The notes: generated from the letters alone by a model not told the origin. Counted from the stretch's first letter, positions 1-9,285 are shown. The stretch: 64,000 nt of DNA from Telluria antibiotica (GCF_011682055.1 NZ_JAAQOM010000015.1:1-64000), one strand, 5' to 3'. Numbers and translations are program-made.

Positions 1-311
1 ACGCGTCACGCGTGGGCGGAGGGCCGCCCACCCTACCGATTGAGCTCGGTAGGGTGGGCACCCCGTGCCCACGCGGAAGCAGGCATCGCGCACGCGTCAC
101 GCGTGGGCGGAGGGCCGCCCACCCTACTGATTGAGCTCGGTAGGGTGGGCACCCCATGCCCACGCGGAAGCAGGCATCACGCACGCGTCACGCGTGGGCG
201 GAGGGCCGCCCACCCTACCGATTGAGCTCGGTAGGGTGGGCACCCCGTGCCCACGCGGAAGCAGGCATCGCGCACGCGTCACGCGTGGGCGGAGGGCCGC
301 CCACCCTACCG
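1..311. repeat. 91-bp tandem array of REPIN-like units
   Basis: Three complete 91-bp direct repeats start at 1, 92 and 183, and a fourth is cut off near 311. Units differ at only a few bases (for example CTACCG versus CTACTG, and CCGTGCCC versus CCATGCCC). Each unit is itself an imperfect inverted repeat: an arm carrying GCCCACCCTACCGA faces TCGGTAGGGTGGGC around a TTGAGC centre, and CGCGTGGGC faces GCCCACGCG further out. Every unit could therefore fold as nested hairpins. Single or paired versions of the same core recur at 7172, 31932 and 49496, so this is a dispersed family. The TAG stop codon of the neighbouring bacteriophytochrome gene lies inside the last partial unit. Confidence 0.9.
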
Positions 312-2501
312 GTTCGGCGCCAGCGGCAGCTGCACCGCGAACACCACCTTGCCGTCCTCGTGGCGGTACGCGATCTCGCCCTCGTGCTCGCGCACGATCT
401 GCTGGGCGATGTACAGCCCAAGGCCCATGCCCGTGCGGTTGCGCGGGTTGTTCAGCGAGCTGCGCTTGAACGGGTTGAACAGCGTGCTTTCCGTCTCCGC
501 CGGGATTGGGTCGCCCGCGTTCGCGATTTCCAATATCGCGAGGCCGTCCTGCGTCGCGAGGCGGATCGTGATCGGCTGGTTCGGCTCGCCGTGGTGGCGC
601 GCGTTGGACAGCAGGTTCGAGATCACCTGGCCCAGGCGCCCGGCGTCGGCCAGCACGAACGCGGGGCCCGTCGTGTGCAGGTCGTAGACGATGGTCGGGT
701 AGGCGAGGCGCGCTTCCTCGACCAGGTCGCAGGCGAGGGCCGCGAGGTCGACGGGGTGGAGTTCCACGCCGAGCACGAGGCCGCGGTCGATGCGGCTCAT
801 GTCCAGCACCTGGCCGATCATGCGCTGCATGCGGTTGCTGGACGACTGGATGCGCTTGCCCAGCGTCCCCTTGTTGCTGCCGCCTTCCGTCCGTTCCAGC
901 ACCATGCCCGCCATGTTGATCGAGTTCAGGGGATCACGCAGGTCGTGGCCCAGCATTGCAAGCAACTGCGCGCGCGTCGCTTCCGTCTGGGCGCGCCGCG
1001 CGTTCGACACGCGTACGAGTTCACCCAGCATCATGCGCGCATGCGTGAGGATGCCGTCTTCCCACGGGTGCGCGCGGCCGCGCACGGTTTCGATCCAGGC
1101 ATCGAACGAGCCGCGCGGCGTCAGGCGTTCGCCCAGCGGACCGGCCCGGCTCTTGTCCGGCTTGCCGCCCCACGCGACTTCCTCGACCTGCTCCGTGCGC
1201 AGCAGCACGCACCAGCCGCCGCTGGGCGGATCGAACGGCAGGGCCAGCATGCCGGCCCATTTGCCGAGCAGCGGCTGGATCGCGTCGGGCCAGTCCTGCA
1301 CGCCGGCGCGCGTGACGACGTCGCTCGCCTCGGCCGGCAGCGACGCGACGACGGCGTCGCCCAGTGCCTGGTCGACGCCGCGGCACACGACGCGCCCGTA
1401 CTGGCACACGACGAGCGCCTGCGCGTGCGTCGACTCCAGCAGGCCGTCGCCGTGGCGGACGAGGGCGTCGAGCGGATCGTCTTCCAGCAGCAGCGCTTCC
1501 ACGAGGCCCGTGCGCACGTTGGCCGCATGCTCGACCAGTTCCGCATCGGCGCGCGCCTCGATGCCCTGCACGGTCGACGCGATCACCTGGGCCAGCACGT
1601 CGGCCGCCATCCGCACGGAATAGGGCACGCGCTTCGGCGCCATGTGGTGGCAGGCGATCAGGCCCCACAGGCGGCAGCCCACGACGATCGACACGCTCAT
1701 CGATGCGCCGACGCCCATGTTCTGCAGGTACTCCACGTGGACCGGAGAGACGCTGCGCAGCGCGGCGAAGCTCATGTCCAGTGGCGCGGCATCGGGGGCG
1801 CCCAGCAGGGGCACGGGCGTGTAGCCGACGTCGGCGATCATGCGCAAGGTGTTCAGCACGTACAGGCGGCGTGCCTGCGGCGGGATGTCGCCGGCCGGGT
1901 AGCGCTGGCCGAGGTAGGGTACGAGGTCGTCGCGGCGCGCCTCGGCCACGACGTCGCCGGAATCGTCGGCGCGGAAACGGTAGGCCATCACGCGGTCGAA
2001 TCCCGTGAAGTCGCGCACCTGGCGCACGGCCGTCTCCAGCAGGCCGTCGATCGTGCGCTGGCGGCGCAGGCGGTCGATCGATGAATGGGCCTTGATCGCG
2101 AACTGCGCGACTTCGCCCATGCCGACGTCGCGCGCCTCGAATTCCACGAGCACGCGTCCGCCGTGCGCGTGGACGACGCAATCGTATTCGCGCCCGCCAA
2201 CGTCGAGCGCCGTCATGGTGGCCGGCGCCGTGCCGTCGGCCATGGTGTCATGGCATTCCTGGATGAGTGCGGTCACCGGCTGCGGCAGGCCGAGTGCGCC
2301 GAACGGCTGCCCCAGCGCAGGTTCGCTGCCGACGACCGTGGCGATGTTCGCGCTCCAGCCTTCGACGAGGCCGGCGCTTGAGAGGAAGACGAGTGCGCCA
2401 TGCGGCTGGATGGTGCCGGGGATATGGATCGGTTCATCCGCACAATTGTGCAGGTCGACCCGCTGCGGCGCTGCCATCGGCACTGGCGTACTGGACTTCA
2501 C
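306..2501 (-). CDS. bphP: Bacteriophytochrome sensor histidine kinase (PAS-GAF-PHY-HisKA-HATPase)
   Basis: Red/far-red light-sensing histidine kinase of 731 residues. The N-terminus has the biliverdin-binding signature: Cys20 just before EPIHIPG and IQPHG. A PAS domain (about 20-130) is followed by a GAF domain (150-310) with FDRVMAYRF, the pocket motif YPAGDIP (PASDIP in most relatives), His255 and His285. The PHY domain (about 320-490) carries the tongue motif PRGSF at 462. The kinase part has the H-box GHDLRDPL (His519), an N-box near 629 and the glycine-rich GMGLGL near 691; the first glycine box (NAGDPIP) is atypical. The start is taken as GTG at 2501 because AAGGA lies 7 bases upstream; ATG codon 9 is the alternative. 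No heme oxygenase (bphO) or cognate response regulator adjoins it. The stop codon is supplied by the adjacent repeat array. Confidence 0.93.
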   Translation of the reverse strand: MKSSTPVPMAAPQRVDLHNCADEPIHIPGTIQPHGALVFLSSAGLVEGWSANIATVVGSEPALGQPFGALGLPQPVTALIQECHDTMADGTAPATMTALDVGGREYDCVVHAHGGRVLVEFEARDVGMGEVAQFAIKAHSSIDRLRRQRTIDGLLETAVRQVRDFTGFDRVMAYRFRADDSGDVVAEARRDDLVPYLGQRYPAGDIPPQARRLYVLNTLRMIADVGYTPVPLLGAPDAAPLDMSFAALRSVSPVHVEYLQNMGVGASMSVSIVVGCRLWGLIACHHMAPKRVPYSVRMAADVLAQVIASTVQGIEARADAELVEHAANVRTGLVEALLLEDDPLDALVRHGDGLLESTHAQALVVCQYGRVVCRGVDQALGDAVVASLPAEASDVVTRAGVQDWPDAIQPLLGKWAGMLALPFDPPSGGWCVLLRTEQVEEVAWGGKPDKSRAGPLGERLTPRGSFDAWIETVRGRAHPWEDGILTHARMMLGELVRVSNARRAQTEATRAQLLAMLGHDLRDPLNSINMAGMVLERTEGGSNKGTLGKRIQSSSNRMQRMIGQVLDMSRIDRGLVLGVELHPVDLAALACDLVEEARLAYPTIVYDLHTTGPAFVLADAGRLGQVISNLLSNARHHGEPNQPITIRLATQDGLAILEIANAGDPIPAETESTLFNPFKRSSLNNPRNRTGMGLGLYIAQQIVREHEGEIAYRHEDGKVVFAVQLPLAPNR

Positions 2502-2655
2502 TCACGCATCCTTGAACTGGCGGCGCCCGGGTGGCGCAACGGAGCGTGAATATTACCGCTTTCATCAAATCGCTGCGGATTCTTGACAACGAATCGTGCC
2601 CGAATGAACGTGTTTGGGCACATTCATTCGGTGACTTGACGAAAGAGACAGCTGC

Positions 2656-3330
2656 TCAGTCCAGCAGGGCAGGGCGGAGGAGGACGATCAATGCGCCGTT
2701 GCCCCCATCGGTGCGATTCGCCACGCAGAAGGCGACGACGTCGCCCGTCTGCACGAGCCAGCTGTGGACCATGCCGCGCAGCACGGGTTCGCCGCCGGCC
2801 GAGCCATAGCCCACGCCGTGGATGATGCGCACGCAGCGAATGCCGCGCTTGGCGGATTTGCGCAGGTAGGCGTCGACGTGGCGGCGCGCGTCGTCGCGCG
2901 TGAGGCCGTGCAGGTCGAGTTCGTCCTCGACGGGCCAGTGGCGCTTGCGCAGTTTTTTCACGACGTCGGGGCCGACCCCGGGCGCGGACCAGCTGAGGGA
3001 CGGGTCTTCGTCGAGCAGGCCGTCCACGTCGAACTGGTCGGACAGCATCGACTCGCGCAGCACGGCCGCGGTTTCTTCTTCTTGCGTGCGGGGACGCGTC
3101 GGCAGCGGTTGGCCGCGCGTTTCGAATTCGTGCATCGGCCGCCACACGTAGCGGTCCGATTCGGGCATCTTGATGACGTCCTTGACGGCCGAGCGGAATT
3201 CGACGGCGCGCTCGCGCGCGATGCGCTCGCGCTTTTCCCGCTCGGCCTTCTCGATGGCGCGCAGCCGTTCTTCTTCCTTGAGCTTGTCGCGCAAGGATTT
3301 CAGTTCAGCGAAGTCTTTCATGCTTGCCAT
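2656..3330 (-). CDS. Smr/MutS2-type domain protein
   Basis: A 224-residue protein with a C-terminal Smr domain (about 135-222), a fold known for DNA or RNA endonuclease or binding activity. Visible motifs are LDLHGLTRDDA, then HGVGYGS where the family usually has HGKG, and the terminal GGNGALIVLL block. The first 50 residues are a highly charged Glu/Arg/Lys helix, probably coiled coil, as in the stand-alone SmrA/YdaL-like proteins. It starts 18 bases downstream of trxB on the same strand, so the two are probably cotranscribed. The Lys-to-Val change in the HGKG loop may alter nucleic-acid contacts; this is inference. The physiological role is unknown. Confidence 0.88.
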   Translation of the reverse strand: MASMKDFAELKSLRDKLKEEERLRAIEKAEREKRERIARERAVEFRSAVKDVIKMPESDRYVWRPMHEFETRGQPLPTRPRTQEEETAAVLRESMLSDQFDVDGLLDEDPSLSWSAPGVGPDVVKKLRKRHWPVEDELDLHGLTRDDARRHVDAYLRKSAKRGIRCVRIIHGVGYGSAGGEPVLRGMVHSWLVQTGDVVAFCVANRTDGGNGALIVLLRPALLD

Positions 3331-3348
3331 CGAACAGCCTGCAAAGAT

Positions 3349-4302
3349 TTACTCCAGGGCTTCCAGGTAGCGCTGGGCATCCAGCGCGGCCATGCAGCCC
3401 GAGCCCGACGACGTGATCGCCTGGCGGTACACGTGGTCCTGCACGTCGCCGGCCGCGAACACGCCCGGGACGTTGGTCGCGGTGGCCATGCCTTCGCTGC
3501 CGCCGCGGGTCTTGATGTAGCCGTTGTGCATGTCGATCTGGCCGTCGAAGATGCCCGTGTTCGGCTTGTGGCCGATCGCCACGAACAGGCCGTGCACCTT
3601 GATCTCCTTCGTCGCGCTGCCGTCCGTCGATTTCAGGCGCAGGCCCGTGACGCCGCTCTGGTCGCCCTGGACCTCGTCCAGCGTCTGGTTCAGTTCCAGC
3701 ACAATCTTGCCTTCGGCGACCTTGCCCATCAGGCGGTCGACGAGGATCGGCTCGGCGCGGAACTTGTCGCGGCGGTGGATCAGCGTGACCTTGGTCGCGA
3801 TGTTGGACAGGTACAGCGCTTCCTCGACGGCGGTGTTGCCGCCGCCGATCACGGCGACTTCCTGGTTGCGGTAGAAGAAGCCGTCGCACGTTGCGCAGGC
3901 CGAGACACCTTTACCCATGAATTCCTGCTCGCTGGGCAGGCCCAGGTATTGCGCGGAGGCGCCCGTCGCGATGATCAGCGCGTCGCAGGTGAATTCGTGC
4001 GAATCGCCCACCAGGCGGATCGGCTTTTCATCCAGGTGCGTGGTGTGGATGTGGTCGAACACGATCTCGGTGTTGAAGCGCTCGGCATGCTGCAGCAGGC
4101 GCTGCATCAGTTCCGGCCCCTGGACGCCCAACGGGTCGCCCGGCCAGTTCTCAACGTCGGTCGTCGTCATCAGTTGACCACCCTGCTCGACACCCGTCAC
4201 CAGCATCGGACTGAGGTTGGCGCGCGCGGCGTAGACGGCGGCACTGTAACCGGCGGGGCCGGAACCGAGGATCAGGACTTTGGCGTGTTTGCGAGTGGTC
4301 AT
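3349..4302 (-). CDS. trxB: Thioredoxin-disulfide reductase
   Basis: NADPH-dependent flavoenzyme that reduces thioredoxin in the cytosol. The 317-residue length is typical. The N-terminal FAD site reads ILGSGPAGYSAA, the redox-active pair is CATCDGF, the NADPH fold is VIGGGNTAVEEA, and the C-terminal FAD motif is GVFAAGDVQD. It is transcribed divergently from ftsK across a gap of about 190 bases and is followed closely by the Smr-domain gene. trxB next to ftsK is common in proteobacteria (in Escherichia coli only lrp lies between them), so the neighbourhood is ancestral. Confidence 0.97.
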   Translation of the reverse strand: MTTRKHAKVLILGSGPAGYSAAVYAARANLSPMLVTGVEQGGQLMTTTDVENWPGDPLGVQGPELMQRLLQHAERFNTEIVFDHIHTTHLDEKPIRLVGDSHEFTCDALIIATGASAQYLGLPSEQEFMGKGVSACATCDGFFYRNQEVAVIGGGNTAVEEALYLSNIATKVTLIHRRDKFRAEPILVDRLMGKVAEGKIVLELNQTLDEVQGDQSGVTGLRLKSTDGSATKEIKVHGLFVAIGHKPNTGIFDGQIDMHNGYIKTRGGSEGMATATNVPGVFAAGDVQDHVYRQAITSSGSGCMAALDAQRYLEALE

Positions 4303-4490
4303 GTTGAACTTCTTCTATTGGATGATGCCCGGAAAGTGGGGGCCGGGCAGTGCGGAATCAAGAGGCGTTGGAGCCGGGATTATAGTCGATGATGCAGACA
4401 AGCATGAATCGTGGGGCCGGGCCGGCAATATATCGCTTAGAATGGTCATCTTTGGGGCATTGTGACCCGGCAGTACCGTTTCAAACCGCA

Positions 4491-7160
4491 ATGAGCAAGA
4501 ATAGTCCATCGACGAGCACGACCTATACTCACAAGCCGAGGCCACCGCGGCAGCCGCTGCCGAACCGGCTCGTGCGGCTGTTGTCCGAGGCCCGCTGGCT
4601 GGCCACGGCCGTCGCATTGTTGTATTTCGTCCTCATTTTGCTCAGTTATAACCGGGCCGATCCGGGCTTCTCGCACGAGAACGTCGTGCCCCGCATCGCC
4701 AACCTGGGCGGCCGTGCCGGCGCCTGGCTGGCCGACCTGTTGCTGTTCATTTTCGGCTTTTCCGCCTGGTGGCTGTGCGTCTGTTTTACGCGCGCCGTGT
4801 GGAGCGGCTATCGCCGGCTGCATACCCGGTTCATCGTGCAGGAAGCGGACCAGGAACCCGAGCACCAGGGCGAGACGCTCGTGCGCTGGATCGGCTTCGT
4901 GCTGATGTTCGCCGGCAGCGTCGGCCTCGAATACCTGCGCATGTGGTCGCTGAAAGTGGAATTGCCGCGCGCGGCCGGCGGCGTGCTGGGCCAGTTGATC
5001 GGCCATGCCGCCCACAACGCGTTCGGCTTCACGGGTGCGACCCTTCTTCTGCTGCTCATGTTCGGCCTCGGCTTTTCCTGGTATTTCCACGTGTCGTGGC
5101 TCGCCGTGGCCGAGCGCATCGGCGAATCCGTCGAGATGACGTGGGACTGGTTCCGCCTGCGCTACGAAGACCGCGAAGACCGCCGCTACGGCGAGGCCGC
5201 GGCGCACAAGCGCGACGAGGTCGTCGTGCACGAGCGCGCCAAGTACGTGGAAAAACATGCGGGTTCGCCCGTGCGGATCGGCACGCTGTCCGACGACGAG
5301 GCGGACGACGCAGGGTCGGACGCCGCACCGGCGCCGGGCTTCCTCGCCAAGATGAAGGCGAAAGTCAAGGCGCGCGGCGAGGCGAAGCTGGCGCGCGCGA
5401 AGGCGGAACCGGAGCTCGACGGCATCCCGCCGGCGCCCGCACCGTTCGCCGTCGAGCCGTCGTTCGACGATCTGGACGATGTGCCGCCGGCACCGCGCGC
5501 ACCCGCGCCCGTTCCGGTACCCGCGTCCGCGAAGGCGGCGCCCGCGGCCCCGCTGCCGTCCGCGTCCGCGCCGAATCCGAACCCGATCAAGATCGAACCG
5601 GCGATGACGAGCGTGCCCCGTTCGGAGCGTGCGGAGAAGGAGCGCCAGTCGCACCTGTTCGAAGTGAGCGGCGACGGCTCGTTGCCGCCGCTGGCGCTGC
5701 TGGACGACGCACCGCCCACGCAGGAATCCGTCGCCATCGAGACGCTGGAATTCACGAGCCGCCTGATCGAGAAGAAGCTGTCGGACTTCGGCGTCGAGGC
5801 GAAGGTCGTCGCGGCGTATCCGGGCCCCGTCGTCACGCGCTACGAGATCGAGCCCGCGACGGGCGTGAAGGGCAGCCAGATCGTCAACCTGGCGCGCGAC
5901 CTCGCGCGTTCGCTGTCGCTGACGTCGATCCGCGTCGTGGAGACGATCCCCGGCAAGAACTACATGGCGCTGGAACTGCCGAATCCGAAACGCCAGATCG
6001 TGCGCCTGACGGAGATCCTCGGCTCGAAGGTGTACGGCGACAGCGCGTCCAGCCTGACCGTCGCCCTCGGCAAGGACATCGCGGGCAAGCCCGTCGTCGC
6101 CGACCTCGCCAAGATGCCGCACCTGCTGGTCGCGGGTACGACGGGTTCCGGTAAATCCGTCGGCATCAACGCGACGATCCTGTCGCTGCTGTACAAGGCC
6201 GATCCGGCCGACGTGCGCCTGATCCTGATCGACCCGAAGATGCTGGAGATGTCGGTGTACGAAGGCATCCCGCACCTGCTGGCGCCCGTCGTCACGGACA
6301 TGCGCCAGGCCGGCCACGCGCTGAACTGGGCCGTGAACGAGATGGAGCGGCGCTATAAGCTGATGTCGAAGCTGGGCGTGCGCAACCTGGCCGGCTACAA
6401 CGGCAAGATCGCGGAAGCGGCCAAGCGTGAAGAGCACATCCCGAACCCGTTCTCGCTGACGCCGGACGCGCCGGAGCCGCTGGACAAGCTGCCGACGATC
6501 GTCATCATCATCGACGAGCTGGCCGACCTGATGATGGTCGTGGGCAAGAAGGTCGAAGAGCTGATCGCCCGTATCGCGCAGAAGGCGCGCGCGGCCGGCA
6601 TCCACCTGATCCTCGCGACGCAGCGTCCGTCCGTGGACGTGATCACGGGCCTGATCAAGGCGAACATCCCGACGCGTATCGCGTTCCAGGTGTCGTCCAA
6701 GATCGACTCGCGCACGATCCTCGACCAGATGGGCGCCGAGACGCTGCTGGGCATGGGCGACATGCTGTACATGCCGCCGGGGACCGGCCTGCCGATCCGC
6801 GTGCACGGTGCGTTCGTGTCGGACGACGAAGTGCATCGAGTTGTAAAACATCTCCAGTCCACGGGCGAACCGAATTACATTGAGGGCATTCTCGAAGGCG
6901 GCGTTGCCGAAGAGGGCGGCGGCGCAGACGGCGTGCCGGCCGGCGAAGGCGGCGGCGAGTCCGACGCGATGTACGACCAGGCCGTGGCCGTGGTGCTGAA
7001 GAACCGCCGGGCGTCGATCTCGCTGGTGCAGCGCCACCTGCGCATCGGCTACAACCGCGCCGCGCGCCTGCTCGAGCAGATGGAACAGAGCGGCATCGTG
7101 TCGCCGATGCAGTCGAACGGCAACCGGGACATTCTCGTTCCGGCCACGAACGCCGAGTAA
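4491..7160 (+). CDS. ftsK: DNA translocase FtsK
   Basis: Septum-anchored motor that pumps chromosome DNA during division and activates XerCD recombination at dif. The N-terminal domain has four membrane helices. A Pro/Ala-rich linker (roughly residues 240-400, relatively short) follows. The motor has Walker A GTTGSGKS, DPKMLEMSVYEGIPHL and a Walker B IIIDELADLM. The C-terminal winged-helix gamma domain (KNRRASISLVQRHLRIGYN), which reads KOPS sites, is complete. The start is taken at ATG 4491 (889 residues, MSKNSPST); the frame stays open upstream to 4389 but that stretch does not look like protein. lolA and rarA follow on the same strand, the conserved ftsK-lolA-rarA order. Confidence 0.97.
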   Translation: MSKNSPSTSTTYTHKPRPPRQPLPNRLVRLLSEARWLATAVALLYFVLILLSYNRADPGFSHENVVPRIANLGGRAGAWLADLLLFIFGFSAWWLCVCFTRAVWSGYRRLHTRFIVQEADQEPEHQGETLVRWIGFVLMFAGSVGLEYLRMWSLKVELPRAAGGVLGQLIGHAAHNAFGFTGATLLLLLMFGLGFSWYFHVSWLAVAERIGESVEMTWDWFRLRYEDREDRRYGEAAAHKRDEVVVHERAKYVEKHAGSPVRIGTLSDDEADDAGSDAAPAPGFLAKMKAKVKARGEAKLARAKAEPELDGIPPAPAPFAVEPSFDDLDDVPPAPRAPAPVPVPASAKAAPAAPLPSASAPNPNPIKIEPAMTSVPRSERAEKERQSHLFEVSGDGSLPPLALLDDAPPTQESVAIETLEFTSRLIEKKLSDFGVEAKVVAAYPGPVVTRYEIEPATGVKGSQIVNLARDLARSLSLTSIRVVETIPGKNYMALELPNPKRQIVRLTEILGSKVYGDSASSLTVALGKDIAGKPVVADLAKMPHLLVAGTTGSGKSVGINATILSLLYKADPADVRLILIDPKMLEMSVYEGIPHLLAPVVTDMRQAGHALNWAVNEMERRYKLMSKLGVRNLAGYNGKIAEAAKREEHIPNPFSLTPDAPEPLDKLPTIVIIIDELADLMMVVGKKVEELIARIAQKARAAGIHLILATQRPSVDVITGLIKANIPTRIAFQVSSKIDSRTILDQMGAETLLGMGDMLYMPPGTGLPIRVHGAFVSDDEVHRVVKHLQSTGEPNYIEGILEGGVAEEGGGADGVPAGEGGGESDAMYDQAVAVVLKNRRASISLVQRHLRIGYNRAARLLEQMEQSGIVSPMQSNGNRDILVPATNAE

Positions 7161-7171
7161 TCGGTGCGGCG

Positions 7172-7219
7172 GTAGGGTGGGCACCCCGTGCCCACCACGC
7201 TTTCACGTGCCCACCCTAC
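7172..7219. repeat. REP-like inverted repeat between ftsK and lolA
   Basis: GTAGGGTGGGCAC at 7172-7184 is mirrored by GTGCCCACCCTAC at 7207-7219, giving perfect 13-base arms. It belongs to the same family as the 1-311 array and sits 11 bases after the ftsK stop. The hairpin could attenuate readthrough or stabilise the ftsK transcript end; it has no T-tract, so it is not a standard terminator. Confidence 0.85.
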
Positions 7220-7231
7220 GAAAGGAAATCG

Positions 7232-7840
7232 ATGTTTAGAACTTCGCTGATTGCTGCTACGTTGTTGTTTGCGGGCGCGGCCCACGCCACCGCCCTCGAC
7301 CAATTCAAATCCTTCGTGGCCGGCACCAAATCCGCCCGCGGCGAATTCACGCAGACGCAGGTCATGAAGACGAAGACGGGCAAGACGTCGAGCGGCACCT
7401 TCGTATTCGCGCGCCCCGGCAAATTCATCTGGACGTACCAGAAGCCGTACGAGCAATTGCTGCAGGCCGATGGCGAAACGCTGTACCTGTACGACAAGGA
7501 CTTGAACCAGGTCACCACGCGCAAACTGGGCGGCGCGCTGGGCAGTTCGCCGGCGGCGATCCTGTTCGGCAGCAACGACCTGGAAAAGAATTTCACGCTG
7601 GCCGAGGCGGGCACGCACGACGGCCTGGAATGGCTGAACGCGACGCCGAAATCGAAGGACACGACGTTCGAACAGATCGGCATCGGCCTGAAGGACGGCA
7701 TTCCGCAGGCGATGGAGCTGAAGGACAACTTCGGCCAGACCGTGTTGCTGAAATTCACGAGCTTCCAGCGCAATCCGGCGCTGGGCGCGCAGACGTTCAA
7801 GTTCGAGATCCCGAAGGGCGCGGAAGTCGTCAACCAGTAA
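7232..7840 (+). CDS. lolA: Outer-membrane lipoprotein carrier protein LolA
   Basis: Periplasmic chaperone that receives lipoproteins from LolCDE and delivers them to LolB. The 202-residue precursor has a signal peptide ending near AHA at residue 19, then the LolA pattern ARGEFTQTQ, FVFARPGKFIWTYQKPYEQLL and LYLYDKDLNQV. The start at 7232 is supported by AAAGGAAA immediately upstream. It lies between ftsK and rarA as in most proteobacteria. A REP-like hairpin separates it from ftsK, so it may have its own transcript end or start. Confidence 0.96.
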   Translation: MFRTSLIAATLLFAGAAHATALDQFKSFVAGTKSARGEFTQTQVMKTKTGKTSSGTFVFARPGKFIWTYQKPYEQLLQADGETLYLYDKDLNQVTTRKLGGALGSSPAAILFGSNDLEKNFTLAEAGTHDGLEWLNATPKSKDTTFEQIGIGLKDGIPQAMELKDNFGQTVLLKFTSFQRNPALGAQTFKFEIPKGAEVVNQ

Positions 7841-7944
7841 GCGCCCGCGCGGCGGCCGGGCATCCGTTACACTTGCGCTTTCGACGGACCGGCCATACAT
7901 GGGCAGAATGAACAATAACGCCGCGCGCGCCATGGGAGATGCCC

Positions 7945-9264
7945 ATGGATGACCTTTTCAAGACCGAGCCTGCCGCCCCGCTGGCGGAAAGCCTGCGGCC
8001 GAAGACGATCGCCGAGGTGATCGGCCAGAGCCACCTGCTGGGCGAGGGCAAGCCGCTGAACCTCGTGTTCAAGTCCGGCCGTCCCCATTCGATGATCCTG
8101 TGGGGTCCGCCCGGCGTCGGCAAGACGACCTTGGCGCGCCTGACGGCGAACGCGTTCGACTGCGAATTCATCGCGCTGTCGGCCGTGCTGTCTGGCGTGA
8201 AGGATATCCGCGCCGCCATCGAGCAGGCCGAGCACTACCTGGCCGGCGGCCACCACACGATCCTGTTCATCGACGAGATCCACCGCTTCAACAAGTCGCA
8301 GCAGGATGCGCTGCTGCCGTTCGTGGAATCCGGCCTCGTCACCCTGATCGGCGCGACGACGGAAAACCCGTCGTTCGAAGTCAATTCGGCGCTGCTGTCG
8401 CGTTCGCAGGTGTACGTGCTGAAGGCGCTGAACGACGACGAGATGCGCCAGCTGCTCGAGCGGGCGCGGTCGCAAGGGGGCCTCGCGCACCTGCAATTCG
8501 ACGACATCGCCGTGCAGACCCTGATCGGCTACGCGGACGGCGATGCGCGCCGCTTCCTGAACCTGCTGGAACAGACGAAGACGTCGGCCGACACGTCGCA
8601 GACGACGCGCATCACGCGCGAATTCGTCGAGAACGCGCTGACGTTGAACGCGCGCCGCTTCGACAAGGGCGGCGACAATTTCTACGACCAGATCTCGGCG
8701 TTGCACAAGTCCGTGCGCGGTTCGCATCCGGACGCCGCGCTGTACTGGCTGTGCCGCATGCTGGACGGCGGCGCCGATCCGAAATACCTGGGACGGCGCA
8801 TCGTCCGGATGGCGTGGGAAGACATCGGCATCGCCGACCCGCGCGCCATCCAGCTCGCGAACGACGCGGTCGAGACGTACGAGCGTCTCGGCTCGCCCGA
8901 AGGCGAACTGGCGCTGGGCCAGGCCGTCCTCTATCTCGCCATCGCCGCCAAGAGCAATGCCGGCTACAACGCGTTCAATGCCGCGATGGCCTTCGTGCGC
9001 AAGGACAAGTCGCGCGAGGTGCCCGTCCACTTGCGCAACGCGCCCACGAAGCTGATGAAGGAACTGGGTTACGGCCACGAATACCGCTATGCCCACGACG
9101 AGCCGCACGCGTACGCGGCCGGCGAGACCTACCTGCCGGACGGCATGCCGGAACCGGGCTGGTACCAGCCGGTGCCGCGCGGGATCGAGGCCAAGATCGC
9201 GGAAAAGCTGGCCTGGCTGCGCAGCCTGGACGACGACGCGCGCGGCGGCGATCCGCCCGCCTGA
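7945..9264 (+). CDS. rarA: Replication-associated recombination protein A (RarA/MgsA AAA+ ATPase)
   Basis: AAA+ ATPase related to clamp loaders that acts at stalled replication forks. Walker A is GPPGVGKTT, Walker B FIDEIHRFNK, sensor 1 region IGATTENPSFE, followed by the RarA-specific tetramerisation domain (GSPEGELALGQAVLYLA). About 439 residues, the normal length. GGGAG sits 6 bases before ATG 7945; an in-frame ATG two codons earlier (7939) overlaps that site and is less likely. It ends 21 bases before a strong hairpin terminator. In many relatives serS follows directly; here a polysaccharide block intervenes. Confidence 0.96.
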   Translation: MDDLFKTEPAAPLAESLRPKTIAEVIGQSHLLGEGKPLNLVFKSGRPHSMILWGPPGVGKTTLARLTANAFDCEFIALSAVLSGVKDIRAAIEQAEHYLAGGHHTILFIDEIHRFNKSQQDALLPFVESGLVTLIGATTENPSFEVNSALLSRSQVYVLKALNDDEMRQLLERARSQGGLAHLQFDDIAVQTLIGYADGDARRFLNLLEQTKTSADTSQTTRITREFVENALTLNARRFDKGGDNFYDQISALHKSVRGSHPDAALYWLCRMLDGGADPKYLGRRIVRMAWEDIGIADPRAIQLANDAVETYERLGSPEGELALGQAVLYLAIAAKSNAGYNAFNAAMAFVRKDKSREVPVHLRNAPTKLMKELGYGHEYRYAHDEPHAYAAGETYLPDGMPEPGWYQPVPRGIEAKIAEKLAWLRSLDDDARGGDPPA

Positions 9265-9285
9265 TCCGCCAGGGCGACGCAAAAA

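Noticed and set aside
1..311. CRISPR array
   Set aside because: The 91-bp units are contiguous and nearly identical from end to end, with no unique spacers and no cas genes.
40..469. Short open frames across the 91-bp repeats
   Set aside because: They repeat the same translated unit and have no ribosome sites; they are products of the repeat.
4446..7184. A 912-codon open frame antisense to ftsK, and similar long antisense frames (156-2084, 12231-15083, 32310-35171, 49764-51281)
   Set aside because: They mirror well-recognised genes, are dominated by Arg, His, Ala, Gln, Asp and Val in low-complexity runs, and show no domain motif. High GC removes stop codons from antisense frames.
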